Notes: generated by a model from the sequence alone, not told the origin. DNA of 64,000 nucleotides from Idiomarina fontislapidosi (GCF_003226255.1 NZ_QJST01000002.1:310001-374000); one strand, 5' to 3'. Shown: positions 7,786-18,354, numbered from the stretch's first letter. Made by a program: numbers and translations.

Positions 7786-8796
7786 ATGCGCTTAATAATA
7801 GTCACCGCCTTTCTTTTACATTTAACTGGCTGCACATCACTCGTTGCAGACCAAATCGCTCATCCCAATGCCATGAACCTAACCTTTACCGATGAGCAAT
7901 CAGCCCAAGAAATCTTTAATCTGCAGCCCCGTAAGGTCGGTAGCCTCGACTATTTTTATGCACCTGCCGCTGGATTGGCTCAACAAGAAGCCTCTTTTAA
8001 AAGCACCATTAATGTGACTCTGACAAACAGCAAAACAGGCACCACAACGACCACCCCATATCACTATGACGATAGCCATGCTCGTAAACTTTCACAGCAC
8101 AGTGAGGCGCGCGGTCAGGTTATCATGCTACATAGTTACAGCACCGATAGCCGTTCTCTGTATATTGATAGCCTTGCACTCCGAGCGCAAGGATACGACG
8201 TGTTGCTGTTGGATCTGAATGGGCATGGCAAAGCAAGCGATAAGCCAGTGAGCTTTGGTCCGGCAGATGTTGAACGTTTACATCAATTAGTCACATTGAT
8301 CCGTGACGATTCAGACTTGCCGCTCTTATTGTACGGAAAGTCCTATGGCGCAAGCGTGGCTGCCCAATATATCGCGAAGCATGGCAACATCGATGGTTTC
8401 ATCGGCATTGCTCCAATGAATAACTTCACCGAAGCTGCGCTTATCGAGACAAAACGCAGTTCGCCTTGGCTAACCCAGTTTATTAGCGATGAGTATATAA
8501 TCGCAGGTATCGAACGCGCTGCCTCATCGGTTGGTGCGAATGTCGAACAGGCAAATACTTCACGTATTTTGCGTCATCACTTGCAAACAGATAGCTGGCC
8601 GCCCTCACTCATTTTTGTTGGCGAGCTTGATAAACTCAGTAAACAAGAAACCTTTAAACCTTTTGATGCGATTTCAAAAACCAAAATCATCACCCTACCC
8701 GAGCGCCCACATATGGCGATGATGGTGTACGACAACATCATCGATAAACAGCTATCTGAGTGGCTCATGATGTTTGAGGAGGGAAAATTACGTTAA
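7786..8796 (+). CDS. Alpha/beta-hydrolase lipoprotein
   Basis: A 336-residue protein with a lipoprotein signal peptide (MRLIIVTAFLLHLTGC, lipobox LTGC, Cys16). Thr follows the lipidated cysteine, so outer-membrane sorting is expected. The mature part has the alpha/beta-hydrolase fold: strand and turn VIMLHSYSTDSRS near residue 115, DLNGHGKASDK near 143, nucleophile elbow YGKSYGAS with Ser186, Asp in FVGELDKLS near 285, and His in RPHMAMM near 306. This suggests a periplasmic-face esterase or lipase; the substrate is unknown. It shares the 139-base divergent region with the FadR-box operon, hinting at a lipid-related role. A rho-independent terminator follows. Confidence 0.8.
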   Translation: MRLIIVTAFLLHLTGCTSLVADQIAHPNAMNLTFTDEQSAQEIFNLQPRKVGSLDYFYAPAAGLAQQEASFKSTINVTLTNSKTGTTTTTPYHYDDSHARKLSQHSEARGQVIMLHSYSTDSRSLYIDSLALRAQGYDVLLLDLNGHGKASDKPVSFGPADVERLHQLVTLIRDDSDLPLLLYGKSYGASVAAQYIAKHGNIDGFIGIAPMNNFTEAALIETKRSSPWLTQFISDEYIIAGIERAASSVGANVEQANTSRILRHHLQTDSWPPSLIFVGELDKLSKQETFKPFDAISKTKIITLPERPHMAMMVYDNIIDKQLSEWLMMFEEGKLR

Positions 8797-8806
8797 ACGT
8801 AAGGTA

Positions 8807-8836
8807 CAAAAAACCCGGCGCGAGGCCGGGTTTTTC
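8807..8836. terminator. Bidirectional rho-independent terminator
   Basis: Arms AACCCGGC (8812-8819) and GCCGGGTT (8825-8832) with loop GCGAG, flanked by A and T runs on both sides. It separates the convergent lipoprotein hydrolase and sucD and can serve both. Confidence 0.9.
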
Positions 8837-8856
8837 ATGAGCTTAAACAAAGTTGA

Positions 8857-9729
8857 TTACCAACCTGTTTTCTCACGTACTGCTTTGCCGATATCAGCCA
8901 AGCTACGTACAGTTTTAACGCCTGCCGCTTCAAGTGCAGCAAACTTCTCGTCAGCTGTACCTTTACCGCCTGCAATGATCGCACCTGCGTGACCCATGCG
9001 CTTACCTGGAGGCGCTGTAACACCTGCAATGTAAGAAACAACAGGTTTAGTCACGTGGTTCTTGATGTATTCTGCAGCTTCTTCCTCTGCAGTACCACCG
9101 ATTTCACCGATCATTACGATAGCTTCTGTCTCTGGATCTTTCTCGAACAGTTCTAAGATATCGATGAAGTTTGAGCCTGGGATCGGGTCACCACCGATAC
9201 CAACACAAGTAGACTGACCGAAACCTTCGTCAGTAGTCTGCTTAACGGCTTCATAAGTCAAAGTACCTGAACGCGATACGATGCCGACTTTACCTTTCTT
9301 GTGAATGTGACCTGGCATGATACCGATCTTACATTCATCAGGAGTGATAACGCCTGGGCAGTTTGGACCAATCATACGAACACCTTTGTGCGTCAAGTAT
9401 TCCTTAACGTACAACATGTCCAATGTTGGGATACCTTCAGTAATACAAACAATCAGCTCGATACCCGCATCAGCAGCTTCGATGATTGAATCTTTACAGA
9501 AAGGTGCTGGTACATAAATAACTGATGCAGTTGCGCCAGTCGCTTCTACCGCTTCTTTAACAGTATTGAAGACAGGCAGACCTAAGTGCTCTTGGCCACC
9601 TTTTCCTGGTGTTACACCGCCAACCATTTGCGTACCATACGCAATTGCTTGCTCAGAGTGGAACGTACCTTGACCACCAGTGAAACCCTGGCAGATAACT
9701 TTGGTGTTTTTATCGATCAAAACGCTCAT
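8857..9729 (-). CDS. sucD: Succinyl-CoA synthetase alpha subunit (ADP-forming)
   Basis: Alpha subunit of succinate-CoA ligase, which makes ATP from succinyl-CoA in the TCA cycle. The 290-residue protein opens [27 protein letters not shown] with the CoA-binding Rossmann part. The phosphorylated histidine is in [18 protein letters not shown] near residue 247, and [12 protein letters not shown] lies near 150. The ATG overlaps the last base of the sucC stop codon, so the two subunits are translated together. It is the last gene of the sdhCDAB-sucABCD series and ends at a bidirectional terminator. Confidence 0.98.
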   Translation of the reverse strand: MSVLIDKNTKVICQGFTGGQGTFHSEQAIAYGTQMVGGVTPGKGGQEHLGLPVFNTVKEAVEATGATASVIYVPAPFCKDSIIEAADAGIELIVCITEGIPTLDMLYVKEYLTHKGVRMIGPNCPGVITPDECKIGIMPGHIHKKGKVGIVSRSGTLTYEAVKQTTDEGFGQSTCVGIGGDPIPGSNFIDILELFEKDPETEAIVMIGEIGGTAEEEAAEYIKNHVTKPVVSYIAGVTAPPGKRMGHAGAIIAGGKGTADEKFAALEAAGVKTVRSLADIGKAVREKTGW

Positions 9730-10895
9730 TATTGACCTCCTGCCGCAGCAACCACTTTATCAGCAGCGTCAGAAAGGCTTTCTGCTGCGATAATGTTTAG
9801 GCCACTTTCATTCAATTTCTGCGTACCTAGCTCAGCGTTGTTACCTTCAAGGCGAACAACAACCGGTACTTTAACGCCCACTTCTTCAACTGCACCGATG
9901 ATACCCTCGGCGATCATGTCACAACGGACGATACCACCAAAGATGTTTACCAATACAGCTTTAACTGAGCTGTCAGACAAGATGATTTTGAATGCTTCAG
10001 AAACGCGTTCTTTAGTTGCACCGCCACCAACGTCAAGGAAGTTTGCAGGTTCGCCACCGCTCAATTTAACGATGTCCATAGTACCCATCGCCAAACCAGC
10101 ACCGTTAACCATACAACCGATGTTGCCGTCGAGTGCAACATAGTTCAGTTCCCACTTAGCCGCTTCTGCTTCACGCGCGTCGTCTTGAGACGGATCGTGC
10201 ATTTCACGGATTTTTGGCTGACGGTACAATGCGTTGCTATCGATGCCTACTTTAGCATCCAAGCAGTGCAAGTTACCTTCGTCAGTGATAACTAACGGGT
10301 TAATTTCAAGCAATGCTAAGTCGTACTGCTCGAACATTTTTGCTAAGCCCAAGAAGATTTTAGTGAACTGCTTCACTTGATCCGCAGAAAGGCCCAATTT
10401 GAAACCTAATTCACGACCTTGGAAAGGCTGTGCGCCTACCGTCGGATCGATTTCAACTTTCAAGATTTTCTCAGGTGTCTCTTCAGCGACTTTTTCGATC
10501 TCAACGCCGCCTTCCGTTGATGCCATGAACACGACTTTGCGTGAACCACGGTCTACAACTGCACCTAAGTAAAGCTCGTCTGCAATGTCAGTGCAGCTTT
10601 CAACTAAAATCTTAGCAACCGGCTGACCATTTTCGTCGGTTTGGAAAGTTACTAAGTTTTTACCTAACCACTGCTCAGCAAAAGCGCGAACTTCGTCAGT
10701 GCTCTTAACCAACTTCACACCGCCCGCTTTACCGCGGCCACCAGCGTGAACCTGACATTTGACAACCCAAGTGTCTCCACCAATACGCTTTGCCGCTTCA
10801 ACTGCTTCATCCGCAGTGTCGCACGCAAAACCTTCAGATACTGGCAAACCAAACTCTTTAAAGAGTTGCTTACCCTGATACTCATGCAAATTCAT
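9729..10895 (-). CDS. sucC: Succinyl-CoA synthetase beta subunit
   Basis: Beta subunit of succinate-CoA ligase, carrying the ATP-grasp domain and the nucleotide- and succinate-binding sites. At 388 residues it has the standard length. The start [22 protein letters not shown] is typical, followed by [19 protein letters not shown] (ATP-grasp loop, about residues 44-62), EINPLVI near 197 and GGIVRCD near 321. The gene lies downstream of a 138-base structured spacer after sucB and overlaps sucD by one base. The gene pair is as in E. coli. Confidence 0.98.
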   Translation of the reverse strand: MNLHEYQGKQLFKEFGLPVSEGFACDTADEAVEAAKRIGGDTWVVKCQVHAGGRGKAGGVKLVKSTDEVRAFAEQWLGKNLVTFQTDENGQPVAKILVESCTDIADELYLGAVVDRGSRKVVFMASTEGGVEIEKVAEETPEKILKVEIDPTVGAQPFQGRELGFKLGLSADQVKQFTKIFLGLAKMFEQYDLALLEINPLVITDEGNLHCLDAKVGIDSNALYRQPKIREMHDPSQDDAREAEAAKWELNYVALDGNIGCMVNGAGLAMGTMDIVKLSGGEPANFLDVGGGATKERVSEAFKIILSDSSVKAVLVNIFGGIVRCDMIAEGIIGAVEEVGVKVPVVVRLEGNNAELGTQKLNESGLNIIAAESLSDAADKVVAAAGGQ

Positions 10896-11033
10896 GATGC
10901 TCTTCCGATTCGTTGAAACAACAAAAGCAGCGAAATGCTGCCTACCCGAATACCGCGCCGAATTCTAACGCGTACGGCGCAAAAATAACAGCCGTAAGCT
11001 GGAATCCAACTTACGGCTGAGTGCTCAGCGTCT
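10896..11033 (-). promoter_or_regulatory. Structured sucB-sucC spacer with three inverted repeats
   Basis: Three potential hairpins in 138 bases: AGCCGTAAG/CTTACGGCT (10990-10998 with 11010-11018), GCGCCG/CGGCGC (10955-10960 with 10975-10980) and GCAGC/GCTGC (10927-10931 with 10937-10941). On the minus strand the first is followed by GTTATTTTTG and the last by TTTTGTTGTTT. They could act as partial terminators or mRNA-processing structures that set sucAB against sucCD levels. I saw no clear promoter here. Confidence 0.5.
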
Positions 11034-12578
11034 TTAGATATCCAGGATAAGACGTTGAGGATCTTCTAACAGCTCTTTAACCGTGACTAAGAAGCCAACC
11101 GATTGTTTGCCGTCAATAATACGGTGGTCATAAGATAAAGCCAGATACATCATCGGCAGAATCTCAATCTTACCATCCACTACCATGGGGCGTTCCTGGA
11201 TCTTGTGCATACCCAAGATAGCGCTTTGAGGTGGATTCAAAATTGGTGTCGAAAGCAATGAACCGAATACACCACCGTTAGTGATAGTGAAGTTACCGCC
11301 CTGCATTTCTTCCAATGTTAATTTACCGTCACGTCCTTTGATCGCGAGGTCACGGATGCCGTTTTCCATGTCTGCGATAGACATTTTATCCGTATCACGC
11401 AATACCGGCGTTACCAAACCACGTGGTGTTGAAACCGCGATGCTGACATCAAAGTAGTTGTGATACACGATATCATCGCCGTCGATCGACGCATTCACGT
11501 CTGGGAAGCGCTTAAGTGCTTCTGTGACAGCTTTTACATAAAAGCCCATGAAGCCTAAACGCGTACCATGTGTTTCTTCAAACACATCTTTGTACTTCTT
11601 ACGCAAGTCCATGATCGGCTTCATGTTGATCTCGTTAAACGTCGTCAACATGGCTGTGTCGTTTTTAGCCTGTAACAGACGCTCTGCGATACGTTTGCGA
11701 AGACGTGTCATAGGAACACGTTTTTGATCGCGATCGCCCGCTGCTTGCGGCTGTTGTGATGCGCTTTGGCTACTTGAACTTGATTTAGACTGTTGACCTT
11801 TAACGTGTTTCTCAACGTCTTCTTTGGTCACGCGACCGCCTTTACCTGTGCCTTTTACATCACTCGGCTTCAAACCATGCTCGCCTAATAGACGACGCAC
11901 AGCTGGACCTGCAACTTCGCTATCGCCTTCGTCTTTCTGCTCCGCTGAATTATCTTCAGACTTGGCCGCTGACTTATCAGCAGAACCCGATGCAGCAGCG
12001 CCCGCTTCGACGATACCAATCACGTCGTCAGCACCCACTGTCGCGCCTTCGTCTTGAGTAATTTCAGCCAATACACCGTCTGCTGGTGCAACAACTTCAA
12101 GCACAACTTTGTCTGTTTCAATGTCAACTAAGTTTTGGTCACGTTTAACTGCATCACCCGCTTTAACATGCCAAGTTGCAATGGTTGCATCAGATACAGA
12201 TTCTGGTAATTGAGGAACTTTAACTTCCATTTTCTCGCCAGAACCCGATTGCTCAGAAGCACTGTCTTCTTTTGATGCTTTCTCTTCTTTCTTGTCCTCT
12301 GCCGCAGAATCTTGGCTAGCATCGCTGCTGTCGTCGCCAGCACCTTCTTCGATCTTGCCAATAACTTCTTCAGCCGTCACTGTGGTGCCTTCGTCCGCAA
12401 TGATTTCGCCAATAACGCCATCTGCCTCAGCGACAACTTCTAGCACTACCTTATCGGTTTCGATGTCAACCAGATTCTGGTCACGCGACACTTTGTCACC
12501 TGGTTTTACGTGCCAAGTTGCGATGGTGGCATCGGCAACAGATTCGGGTAATTGAGGAACTTTAATATCAATCGCCAT
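11034..12578 (-). CDS. sucB: Dihydrolipoamide succinyltransferase (2-oxoglutarate dehydrogenase E2) with two lipoyl domains
   Basis: E2 core of the 2-oxoglutarate dehydrogenase complex, transferring succinyl groups from lipoamide to CoA. At 514 residues it is about 110 longer than E. coli SucB because it has two lipoyl domains, residues 1-79 and 117-193, each with the motif [11 protein letters not shown]; the lipoylated lysines are K43 and K157. Acidic, Ser/Ala-rich linkers follow each domain. The peripheral-subunit-binding domain is at about 224-262 ([11 protein letters not shown]). The acyltransferase domain ends with the active-site [10 protein letters not shown] (His485, Asp489). The two lipoyl domains are nearly identical in long stretches, suggesting internal duplication. 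It follows sucA by 13 bases. Confidence 0.97.
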   Translation of the reverse strand: MAIDIKVPQLPESVADATIATWHVKPGDKVSRDQNLVDIETDKVVLEVVAEADGVIGEIIADEGTTVTAEEVIGKIEEGAGDDSSDASQDSAAEDKKEEKASKEDSASEQSGSGEKMEVKVPQLPESVSDATIATWHVKAGDAVKRDQNLVDIETDKVVLEVVAPADGVLAEITQDEGATVGADDVIGIVEAGAAASGSADKSAAKSEDNSAEQKDEGDSEVAGPAVRRLLGEHGLKPSDVKGTGKGGRVTKEDVEKHVKGQQSKSSSSSQSASQQPQAAGDRDQKRVPMTRLRKRIAERLLQAKNDTAMLTTFNEINMKPIMDLRKKYKDVFEETHGTRLGFMGFYVKAVTEALKRFPDVNASIDGDDIVYHNYFDVSIAVSTPRGLVTPVLRDTDKMSIADMENGIRDLAIKGRDGKLTLEEMQGGNFTITNGGVFGSLLSTPILNPPQSAILGMHKIQERPMVVDGKIEILPMMYLALSYDHRIIDGKQSVGFLVTVKELLEDPQRLILDI

Positions 12579-12591
12579 GGTTCATCTTCAC

Positions 12592-15396
12592 CTATTTAAT
12601 GGTTAGCGCTTCGTCAACGAGTTTTTGTTGCTGTTTATTATGCTCAGATAAATAACCTACCGCCGGAGCAGCAGATGCGGCACGGCCTCTGTAGGTTAGC
12701 TGAGCACCTGATGGAATAGCCGCCCAGAAGTTATGTTGGCTACTGTACCAAGCACCTTGGTTCTGGGGCTCTTCCTGACACCAAACAAAATCTTTGACGT
12801 GCTGATAATCTTTCATGATGTCTGCCACTTCGTCCGCAGGGAACGGGTAAAGCTGTTCGATACGGATAATAGCAACATCGTCTTGTTCGCGTTTACGGCG
12901 TTCTTGTAATAGATCATAGTAAACTTTACCTGAACACAAGACTACGCGTTTTACTTTCTTCGGATCCAAGTCATCGATTTCTGCGATAGCATTTTGGAAA
13001 CCGGTATTCTCTAAGTCACTCATTTCAGAAATCGCTAATGGGTGACGGAGCAATGATTTAGGTGTCATCACCACCAGCGGACGGCGAACCGGACGCAGTT
13101 GTTGACGACGAATCATGTGGAAGACTTGCGCTGGTGTTGTCGGTACACAGACTGACCAGTTATGGTCCGCTGACAACTGCAAGAAGCGTTCTAGACGCGC
13201 CGATGAGTGCTCAGGCCCTTGACCTTCATAGCCGTGAGGCAGAAGTAAGGTCAATCCACACAAACGGCCCCATTTCTGCTCACCAGAACTTAAGAACTGG
13301 TCAACAACAACTTGTGCACCGTTCGCAAAATCACCAAACTGGGCTTCCCACATGACTAACGACTTAGGTTCAGCGGTCGCATAACCATATTCGAAAGCAA
13401 CAACCGCGGCTTCAGAAAGCACTGAGTCGTAAATCTCAACGACACCTTGGTCGTCTTTAAGGTTGTTAAGCGGCATGTAGACCGAAGCATCTTTTTGATT
13501 GTGCAGCACTGCGTGGCGGTGGAAGAATGTACCACGACCCGAGTCCTGACCTGTCAAACGAATATGAATGCCTTTGTCTAACAAGGTTGCATAAGCGAGT
13601 GTCTCGGCGAAGCCCCAGTCCATCGGCTTTTCGCCTTTCGCCATTTTCATGCGCTCTTGGTAAACCTTGCCAACGCGCGAATTTAGCTTATGCGCTTCTG
13701 GATACTGAGCGATTTTCTCACCCAGCGTCTGTAAGGTTTCTTTAGAGACTTTGTAGTCGTAGTCGACATCCCAGTCGTTGCCAACATATGGGCTCCAATC
13801 GACTGAGTGTTTACGCATTGGACGGTGTTCATCAACAACGACTTCACCTTTATCCAACGCATCGCGGTAATCTTGAACCCACTGCTTAGCATCGTCTTCG
13901 CTCACCACGTTGGCTTTAGCCAAACGTTCAGCATAGATTTCGCGTGGTACCGGATGCTTTTTAACCTTGGCATACATCAGTGGCTGTGTCGCACTAGGTT
14001 CGTCAGCTTCGTTGTGACCATGACGGCGGTAACACACCAAATCAATTACAACGTCACGTTTAAAGGTGTTACGGAAGTCTAACGCCAACTGAGTAACGAA
14101 AACGACGGCTTCAGGGTCATCTGCGTTAACATGGAAAATAGGTGCCTGCACCATTTTCGCAATGTCGGTACAGTACTGAGTTGAACGTGCGTCTTCTTGC
14201 TTAGACGTGGTAAAGCCGACCTGGTTATTCACTACGATACGTACAGAGCCGCCGACCTGATAAGCACGCGTCTTAGACATATTGAATGTCTCTTGTACGA
14301 TACCTTGACCAGCAATTGCTGCATCACCATGAATGGTAATCGGCAGCACTTTATCGCCTTTAGGATCCTTGAGACGATCCATGCGCGCGCGTACTGACCC
14401 CATAACCACTGGGTTAACGATTTCTAAGTGAGACGGGTTAAATGCCAATGCTAAGTGGACATCACCGCCTGGCGTAGCAAAGTCTGACGAGAAGCCCATG
14501 TGATACTTAACATCACCCGAGCCCTTATTCGCCGCATGCTTACCAGCAAATTCATCAAACAAATCTTGTGGTTTCTTACCAAGCACGTTGACCAAGACAT
14601 TGAGACGACCACGGTGGGCCATACCAATAACAACTTCTTGAGTGCCCTGCTCGCCTGAGCGGCGAATCAATGACTTCAACAGCGGTACTAAGCTATCACC
14701 ACCTTCAAGTGAGAAACGCTTTGCGCCTGGGAACTTAGAACCTAGGTATTTTTCTAGGCCGTCGGCAGCTGTCAGCTCACGTAAGATGCCGGTTTGCTGC
14801 TCTTTGTCAAAGCTTGGCTTACCACGAACACCCTCTAAGCGTTGCTGAATCCAACGTTTTTCTTCTGTCGACACGATGTGCATATATTCTGCACCAATCG
14901 GGCCACAATAAATATCGTCTAACGCCTTATGGATATCCTTGAGCTTCATGGTTTCGCTGCCCACGGCAAGCGAACCTACGTTAAACTCGCGGTCTAAGTC
15001 GTCTTTAGTTAAATCATGAAAAGCAAGTGAAAGGTCGGGCACCTCGTCTTGTTTCCACAAGCCGAGAGGATCGAGGTTAGCGTGTTGATGACCACGAAAA
15101 CGGTAAGCATTAATGAGCTGTAAAACGCGTACTTGTTTCTGATCCGCTACTGACGACTGACCGCCAGCTTGCTTAAGTTTATTTTTAGCGAGCGTACGAA
15201 ACTGTTCACGTACGTCACTTAATTTAGCATCTACTGCTTGCTCGTTTGCAGGCAATGAGTCGAACATCTGTCGCCACTCATCACTCACCGCAGTAGGATC
15301 ATCGAGGTAAGCTTCGAACATTTGTTCGATATAAGCGATATTGCCCCCGGCTAGATGCGATGATTCTAGCCATTCACGCATTACACCCTCTTGCAT
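12592..15396 (-). CDS. sucA: 2-oxoglutarate dehydrogenase E1 component
   Basis: Thiamine-diphosphate-dependent decarboxylase of the 2-oxoglutarate dehydrogenase complex, 934 residues, normal length. The start MQEGVMREWLESSHLAGGN aligns with E. coli SucA, including the N-terminal E2-binding tail (YIEQMFEAYLDDP), so the first Met is used. Motifs: EGGDSLVPLL near residue 231, GMAHRGRLNVLVN near 259, GDAAIAGQGIVQETFNMS near 358 (ThDP/Mg site), and the transketolase-like C-terminal part with GRGTFFHRHAVLHNQ and LLPHGYEGQGPEHSSAR. It lies downstream of sdhB across a 108-base spacer with a hairpin. Confidence 0.98.
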   Translation of the reverse strand: MQEGVMREWLESSHLAGGNIAYIEQMFEAYLDDPTAVSDEWRQMFDSLPANEQAVDAKLSDVREQFRTLAKNKLKQAGGQSSVADQKQVRVLQLINAYRFRGHQHANLDPLGLWKQDEVPDLSLAFHDLTKDDLDREFNVGSLAVGSETMKLKDIHKALDDIYCGPIGAEYMHIVSTEEKRWIQQRLEGVRGKPSFDKEQQTGILRELTAADGLEKYLGSKFPGAKRFSLEGGDSLVPLLKSLIRRSGEQGTQEVVIGMAHRGRLNVLVNVLGKKPQDLFDEFAGKHAANKGSGDVKYHMGFSSDFATPGGDVHLALAFNPSHLEIVNPVVMGSVRARMDRLKDPKGDKVLPITIHGDAAIAGQGIVQETFNMSKTRAYQVGGSVRIVVNNQVGFTTSKQEDARSTQYCTDIAKMVQAPIFHVNADDPEAVVFVTQLALDFRNTFKRDVVIDLVCYRRHGHNEADEPSATQPLMYAKVKKHPVPREIYAERLAKANVVSEDDAKQWVQDYRDALDKGEVVVDEHRPMRKHSVDWSPYVGNDWDVDYDYKVSKETLQTLGEKIAQYPEAHKLNSRVGKVYQERMKMAKGEKPMDWGFAETLAYATLLDKGIHIRLTGQDSGRGTFFHRHAVLHNQKDASVYMPLNNLKDDQGVVEIYDSVLSEAAVVAFEYGYATAEPKSLVMWEAQFGDFANGAQVVVDQFLSSGEQKWGRLCGLTLLLPHGYEGQGPEHSSARLERFLQLSADHNWSVCVPTTPAQVFHMIRRQQLRPVRRPLVVMTPKSLLRHPLAISEMSDLENTGFQNAIAEIDDLDPKKVKRVVLCSGKVYYDLLQERRKREQDDVAIIRIEQLYPFPADEVADIMKDYQHVKDFVWCQEEPQNQGAWYSSQHNFWAAIPSGAQLTYRGRAASAAPAVGYLSEHNKQQQKLVDEALTIK

Positions 15397-15438
15397 TGCG
15401 TATCCTTCACACTCAATTTGTTCAAACTATAAGAAATA

Positions 15439-15459
15439 GCCATCCGTAAGCCGGATGGC
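15439..15459 (-). terminator. Hairpin between sdhB and sucA (possible attenuator)
   Basis: Perfect 8-base arms GCCATCCG (15439-15446) and CGGATGGC (15452-15459) with a 5-base loop. On the minus strand the arm is followed only by CTATTTCTTATAG, not a clean T run, so it is more likely a partial terminator or a 3'-end stabiliser of sdhCDAB mRNA than a full stop. Confidence 0.5.
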
Positions 15460-15504
15460 CATTATCAGCATCAATTATAACGATTTTTTACTGAAGCGCT
15501 GCAA

Positions 15505-16218
15505 TTAAACTGCACGGCTCAGCAACATCGATTTAATATGACCGATTGCCTTGGTCGGGTTCAACCCTTTCGGACAAACGTTCACACAGTTCATGATGCC
15601 GTGGCAACGGAATACGCTGAACGCATCGTCAAGATCATCAAGACGTTGTTCAGTCGCCGTGTCACGACTATCGATCAAGAAACGGTATGCGTGTAGCAAA
15701 CCCGCAGGACCGATAAACTTATCTGGGTTCCACCAGAAAGAAGGACATGAAGTTGAGCAACAAGCACACAGAATGCACTCGTATAAACCATCTAACTTCG
15801 CACGCTCTTCTGGAGACTGAAGACGTTCACGCGCCGGTGGCGTTTTCTCATCATTGATGAGGTACGGCTTAATCTTCTCGTATTGCTTGTAGAACTGACT
15901 CATATCTACAATCAAGTCACGAACAACCGGTAAGCCTGGTAACGGACGAATCACGATCTTGCCACCCTTCAATGATGACATTGGCGTGATGCAAGCCAAG
16001 CCGTTTTTACCGTTCATATTTAAACCGTCAGAGCCACATACGCCCTCACGACATGAGCGCCGGAACGCTAACGACGGATCTTTCTCTTTCAATTTAATCA
16101 AAAGATCCAGCACCATCAAATCCTGATTATCTTCGATTTCCAAAGAATAATCTTTCATGTAAGGCGCGTCATCAACATCCGGGTTGTAACGATAAATCGA
16201 AATATTAACTGTTTTCAT
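15505..16218 (-). CDS. sdhB: Succinate dehydrogenase iron-sulfur subunit
   Basis: Electron-transfer subunit of respiratory complex II on the cytoplasmic face of the inner membrane, 237 residues. The [2Fe-2S] ligands are in CREGVCGSDGLNMNG and GLAC (Cys56, Cys61, Asp64, Cys76), the Asp replacing a cysteine as in E. coli SdhB. The [4Fe-4S] and [3Fe-4S] clusters use CILCACCSTSCPSFWW (about 149-164) and CHGIMNCVNVCPKGLNP (about 206-222). It follows sdhA by 15 bases and is the last sdh gene before sucA. Confidence 0.98.
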   Translation of the reverse strand: MKTVNISIYRYNPDVDDAPYMKDYSLEIEDNQDLMVLDLLIKLKEKDPSLAFRRSCREGVCGSDGLNMNGKNGLACITPMSSLKGGKIVIRPLPGLPVVRDLIVDMSQFYKQYEKIKPYLINDEKTPPARERLQSPEERAKLDGLYECILCACCSTSCPSFWWNPDKFIGPAGLLHAYRFLIDSRDTATEQRLDDLDDAFSVFRCHGIMNCVNVCPKGLNPTKAIGHIKSMLLSRAV

Positions 16219-16233
16219 CGTTTTAACCCCTTA

Positions 16234-18000
16234 TTAATAAGTACGTGCTTTCGGAGGGAAAGCTTCACGTAACTTAGGTGCCATATTCACTTCACGCTTG
16301 ACCATCTGCTCGTCCGCTGGACGGTAAACGCTGTGTACCAACCAGTTATCATCATCACGATCAGGATAGTCAGCACGGCTGTGCGCACCGCGACTCTCCG
16401 TACGGAAGTTCGCTGCGACAGCAGTGGAATACGCTGTTTCCATCAAGTTATCGAGCTCTAAACATTCAACGCGCTGGGTGTTGAATTCTTTAGAGGTATC
16501 GTCCAAGCGCGCATTTTTCAGACGCTCGCGAATCTCGGCTAACTCTTTCAAACCATCAGCCATTGCTTGGCCTTCACGGAATACCGAGAAGTTCATTTGC
16601 ATGCACTGCTGTAGGTCTTTCTTAATTTGCGCTGGGTCTTCACCTTTCTGCGTGTTTTCCCAACGGTTGAAGCGGCTTAGTGCTGCATCAACGTCGTCTT
16701 TTGACGCTTCGCGTGCCTCAGCATTCGCTGCCAAGTGTTCACCTAAGTGCATACCTGTTGCACGACCGAATACGACCAAGTCAAGCAATGAGTTACCACC
16801 TAAGCGGTTCGCACCGTGTACAGACACACAGGCGATCTCACCACAAGCAAACAGACCTTGTACTGGTTTTGATTGGCCTTCGCTATCAATGTCCAATACT
16901 TGACCGTTCACGTCAGTAGGAATACCACCCATCATGTAGTGACAGGTTGGAATCACTGGAATAGGTTCTTTCACTGGGTCTACGTGAGCAAACGTACGTG
17001 ACAAGTCACATACACCTGGTAGACGGCTTTCAAGCGTCTCTTTACCCAAGTGATCGAGCTTCAATTTCAAGTGCGTGCCCCAAGGACCATCACAACCGCG
17101 ACCTTCACGGATCTCAGTCATCATTGAACGGGCAACAACGTCACGCGAAGCCAAGTCTTTAGCATTCGGCGCATAACGCTCCATAAAGCGCTCGCCATCT
17201 TTATTCAGCAAGTAACCACCTTCACCACGGCAACCTTCGGTTACCAAACAGCCCGCGCCTGCGATGCCAGTTGGGTGGAACTGCCACATTTCCATATCTT
17301 GTACAGGCACACCTGCACGTAAAGCCATGCCAACACCGTCGCCCGTGTTGATGTGTGCGTTAGTAGTCGATGCATAAATACGACCCGCACCACCGGTTGC
17401 TAACACAACCGCTTTGGCTTTAACGTAGTACACTTCACCGGTTTCGATATTCATCGTTGTGACACCGCATACGGCGCCATCTTGGTTTTTAACGATGTCG
17501 AGTGCATACCACTCAGAAAACACGGTGGTTTTGTTTTTCACGTTTTGCTGATAGAGCAAGTGCAACAAAGCGTGACCTGTACGGTCAGCTGCAGCCGCAG
17601 TACGAGCCGCTTGCTCACCGCCAAATTCTTTTGATTGGCCACCAAAAGGACGCTGATACACTTTTCCGTTCTCAAAACGAGAGAACGGCAAGCCCATGTT
17701 TTCAAGCTCTAAAATAGCTTCTGGACCACTTTTACACATGTATTCGATTGCGTCTTGGTCGCCGATATAGTCTGACCCTTTAACCGTGTCAAACATATGC
17801 CATTGCCAATCATCTTCGTGCGCGTTACCTAACGCAACGGTGATACCACCCTGCGCAGAAACGGTGTGAGAGCGCGTTGGAAACACTTTGGACATCAACG
17901 CACAGCTCATACCTTCTTGGGAGATTTGCAACGCAGCACGCATGCCAGCGCCGCCAGCGCCGATGACAACAGCATCAAATTCTAAAGTTTTAACGTTCAC
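16234..18000 (-). CDS. sdhA: Succinate dehydrogenase flavoprotein subunit
   Basis: Catalytic subunit of complex II, oxidising succinate to fumarate with covalently bound FAD. 588 residues, as in E. coli. The FAD motif [15 protein letters not shown] is at residues 11-25 and the flavinylated histidine is in [10 protein letters not shown] (His45). Substrate-site segments [22 protein letters not shown] (about 243-264) and HYMMGGIPT (about 354) follow. The start codon is GTG at 18000-17998, directly after the sdhD stop, in the position of the E. coli start. The C-terminal RSRGAHSR-like segment ([16 protein letters not shown]) is typical. Confidence 0.98.
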   Translation of the reverse strand: MNVKTLEFDAVVIGAGGAGMRAALQISQEGMSCALMSKVFPTRSHTVSAQGGITVALGNAHEDDWQWHMFDTVKGSDYIGDQDAIEYMCKSGPEAILELENMGLPFSRFENGKVYQRPFGGQSKEFGGEQAARTAAAADRTGHALLHLLYQQNVKNKTTVFSEWYALDIVKNQDGAVCGVTTMNIETGEVYYVKAKAVVLATGGAGRIYASTTNAHINTGDGVGMALRAGVPVQDMEMWQFHPTGIAGAGCLVTEGCRGEGGYLLNKDGERFMERYAPNAKDLASRDVVARSMMTEIREGRGCDGPWGTHLKLKLDHLGKETLESRLPGVCDLSRTFAHVDPVKEPIPVIPTCHYMMGGIPTDVNGQVLDIDSEGQSKPVQGLFACGEIACVSVHGANRLGGNSLLDLVVFGRATGMHLGEHLAANAEAREASKDDVDAALSRFNRWENTQKGEDPAQIKKDLQQCMQMNFSVFREGQAMADGLKELAEIRERLKNARLDDTSKEFNTQRVECLELDNLMETAYSTAVAANFRTESRGAHSRADYPDRDDDNWLVHSVYRPADEQMVKREVNMAPKLREAFPPKARTY

Positions 18001-18354
18001 TTAAACACCCCACAGTACAAACAAGCCAGTGAGCCAAACGATGATGAGCCCAACGCTGAATACGAACTGAATAAAAGCACGTACACCCGAGGCTTTAACA
18101 TAGTCCGTAAGTACTTGCCAGATACCAATCCAGCCGTGTACCAAAACGCCGGTAAGCGCTAACAACGTGAACACTTTCATCCACAAATTCGAAAATAAGC
18201 CTGTCCAGTTGGCGTAGGTTACGTCCGCTGTGGACGCAAAGAAGCCAACCATAAACAAGACATAGAGCAACATAACGACTGCTGAAGCACGCAACAAAAT
18301 GAAGTCATGCGGGCCGCTACGTCCAAAGGTTCCAGCTTCTCTTACCATAACCAC
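18001..18354 (-). CDS. sdhD: Succinate dehydrogenase membrane anchor subunit
   Basis: Hydrophobic anchor of complex II that helps bind haem b and ubiquinone. 117 residues with three membrane helices, about 23-42, 56-78 and 92-115. The opening GRSGPHDFILLRASAVVMLLYVLFMVGFF matches SdhD closely, and the haem-ligand region GVLVHGWIGIWQVLTDYVK is conserved (His near residue 69). It overlaps sdhC by 13 bases and abuts sdhA with no gap. The start could be residue 1 or Met3; the effect is trivial. Confidence 0.95.
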   Translation of the reverse strand: MVMVREAGTFGRSGPHDFILLRASAVVMLLYVLFMVGFFASTADVTYANWTGLFSNLWMKVFTLLALTGVLVHGWIGIWQVLTDYVKASGVRAFIQFVFSVGLIIVWLTGLFVLWGV

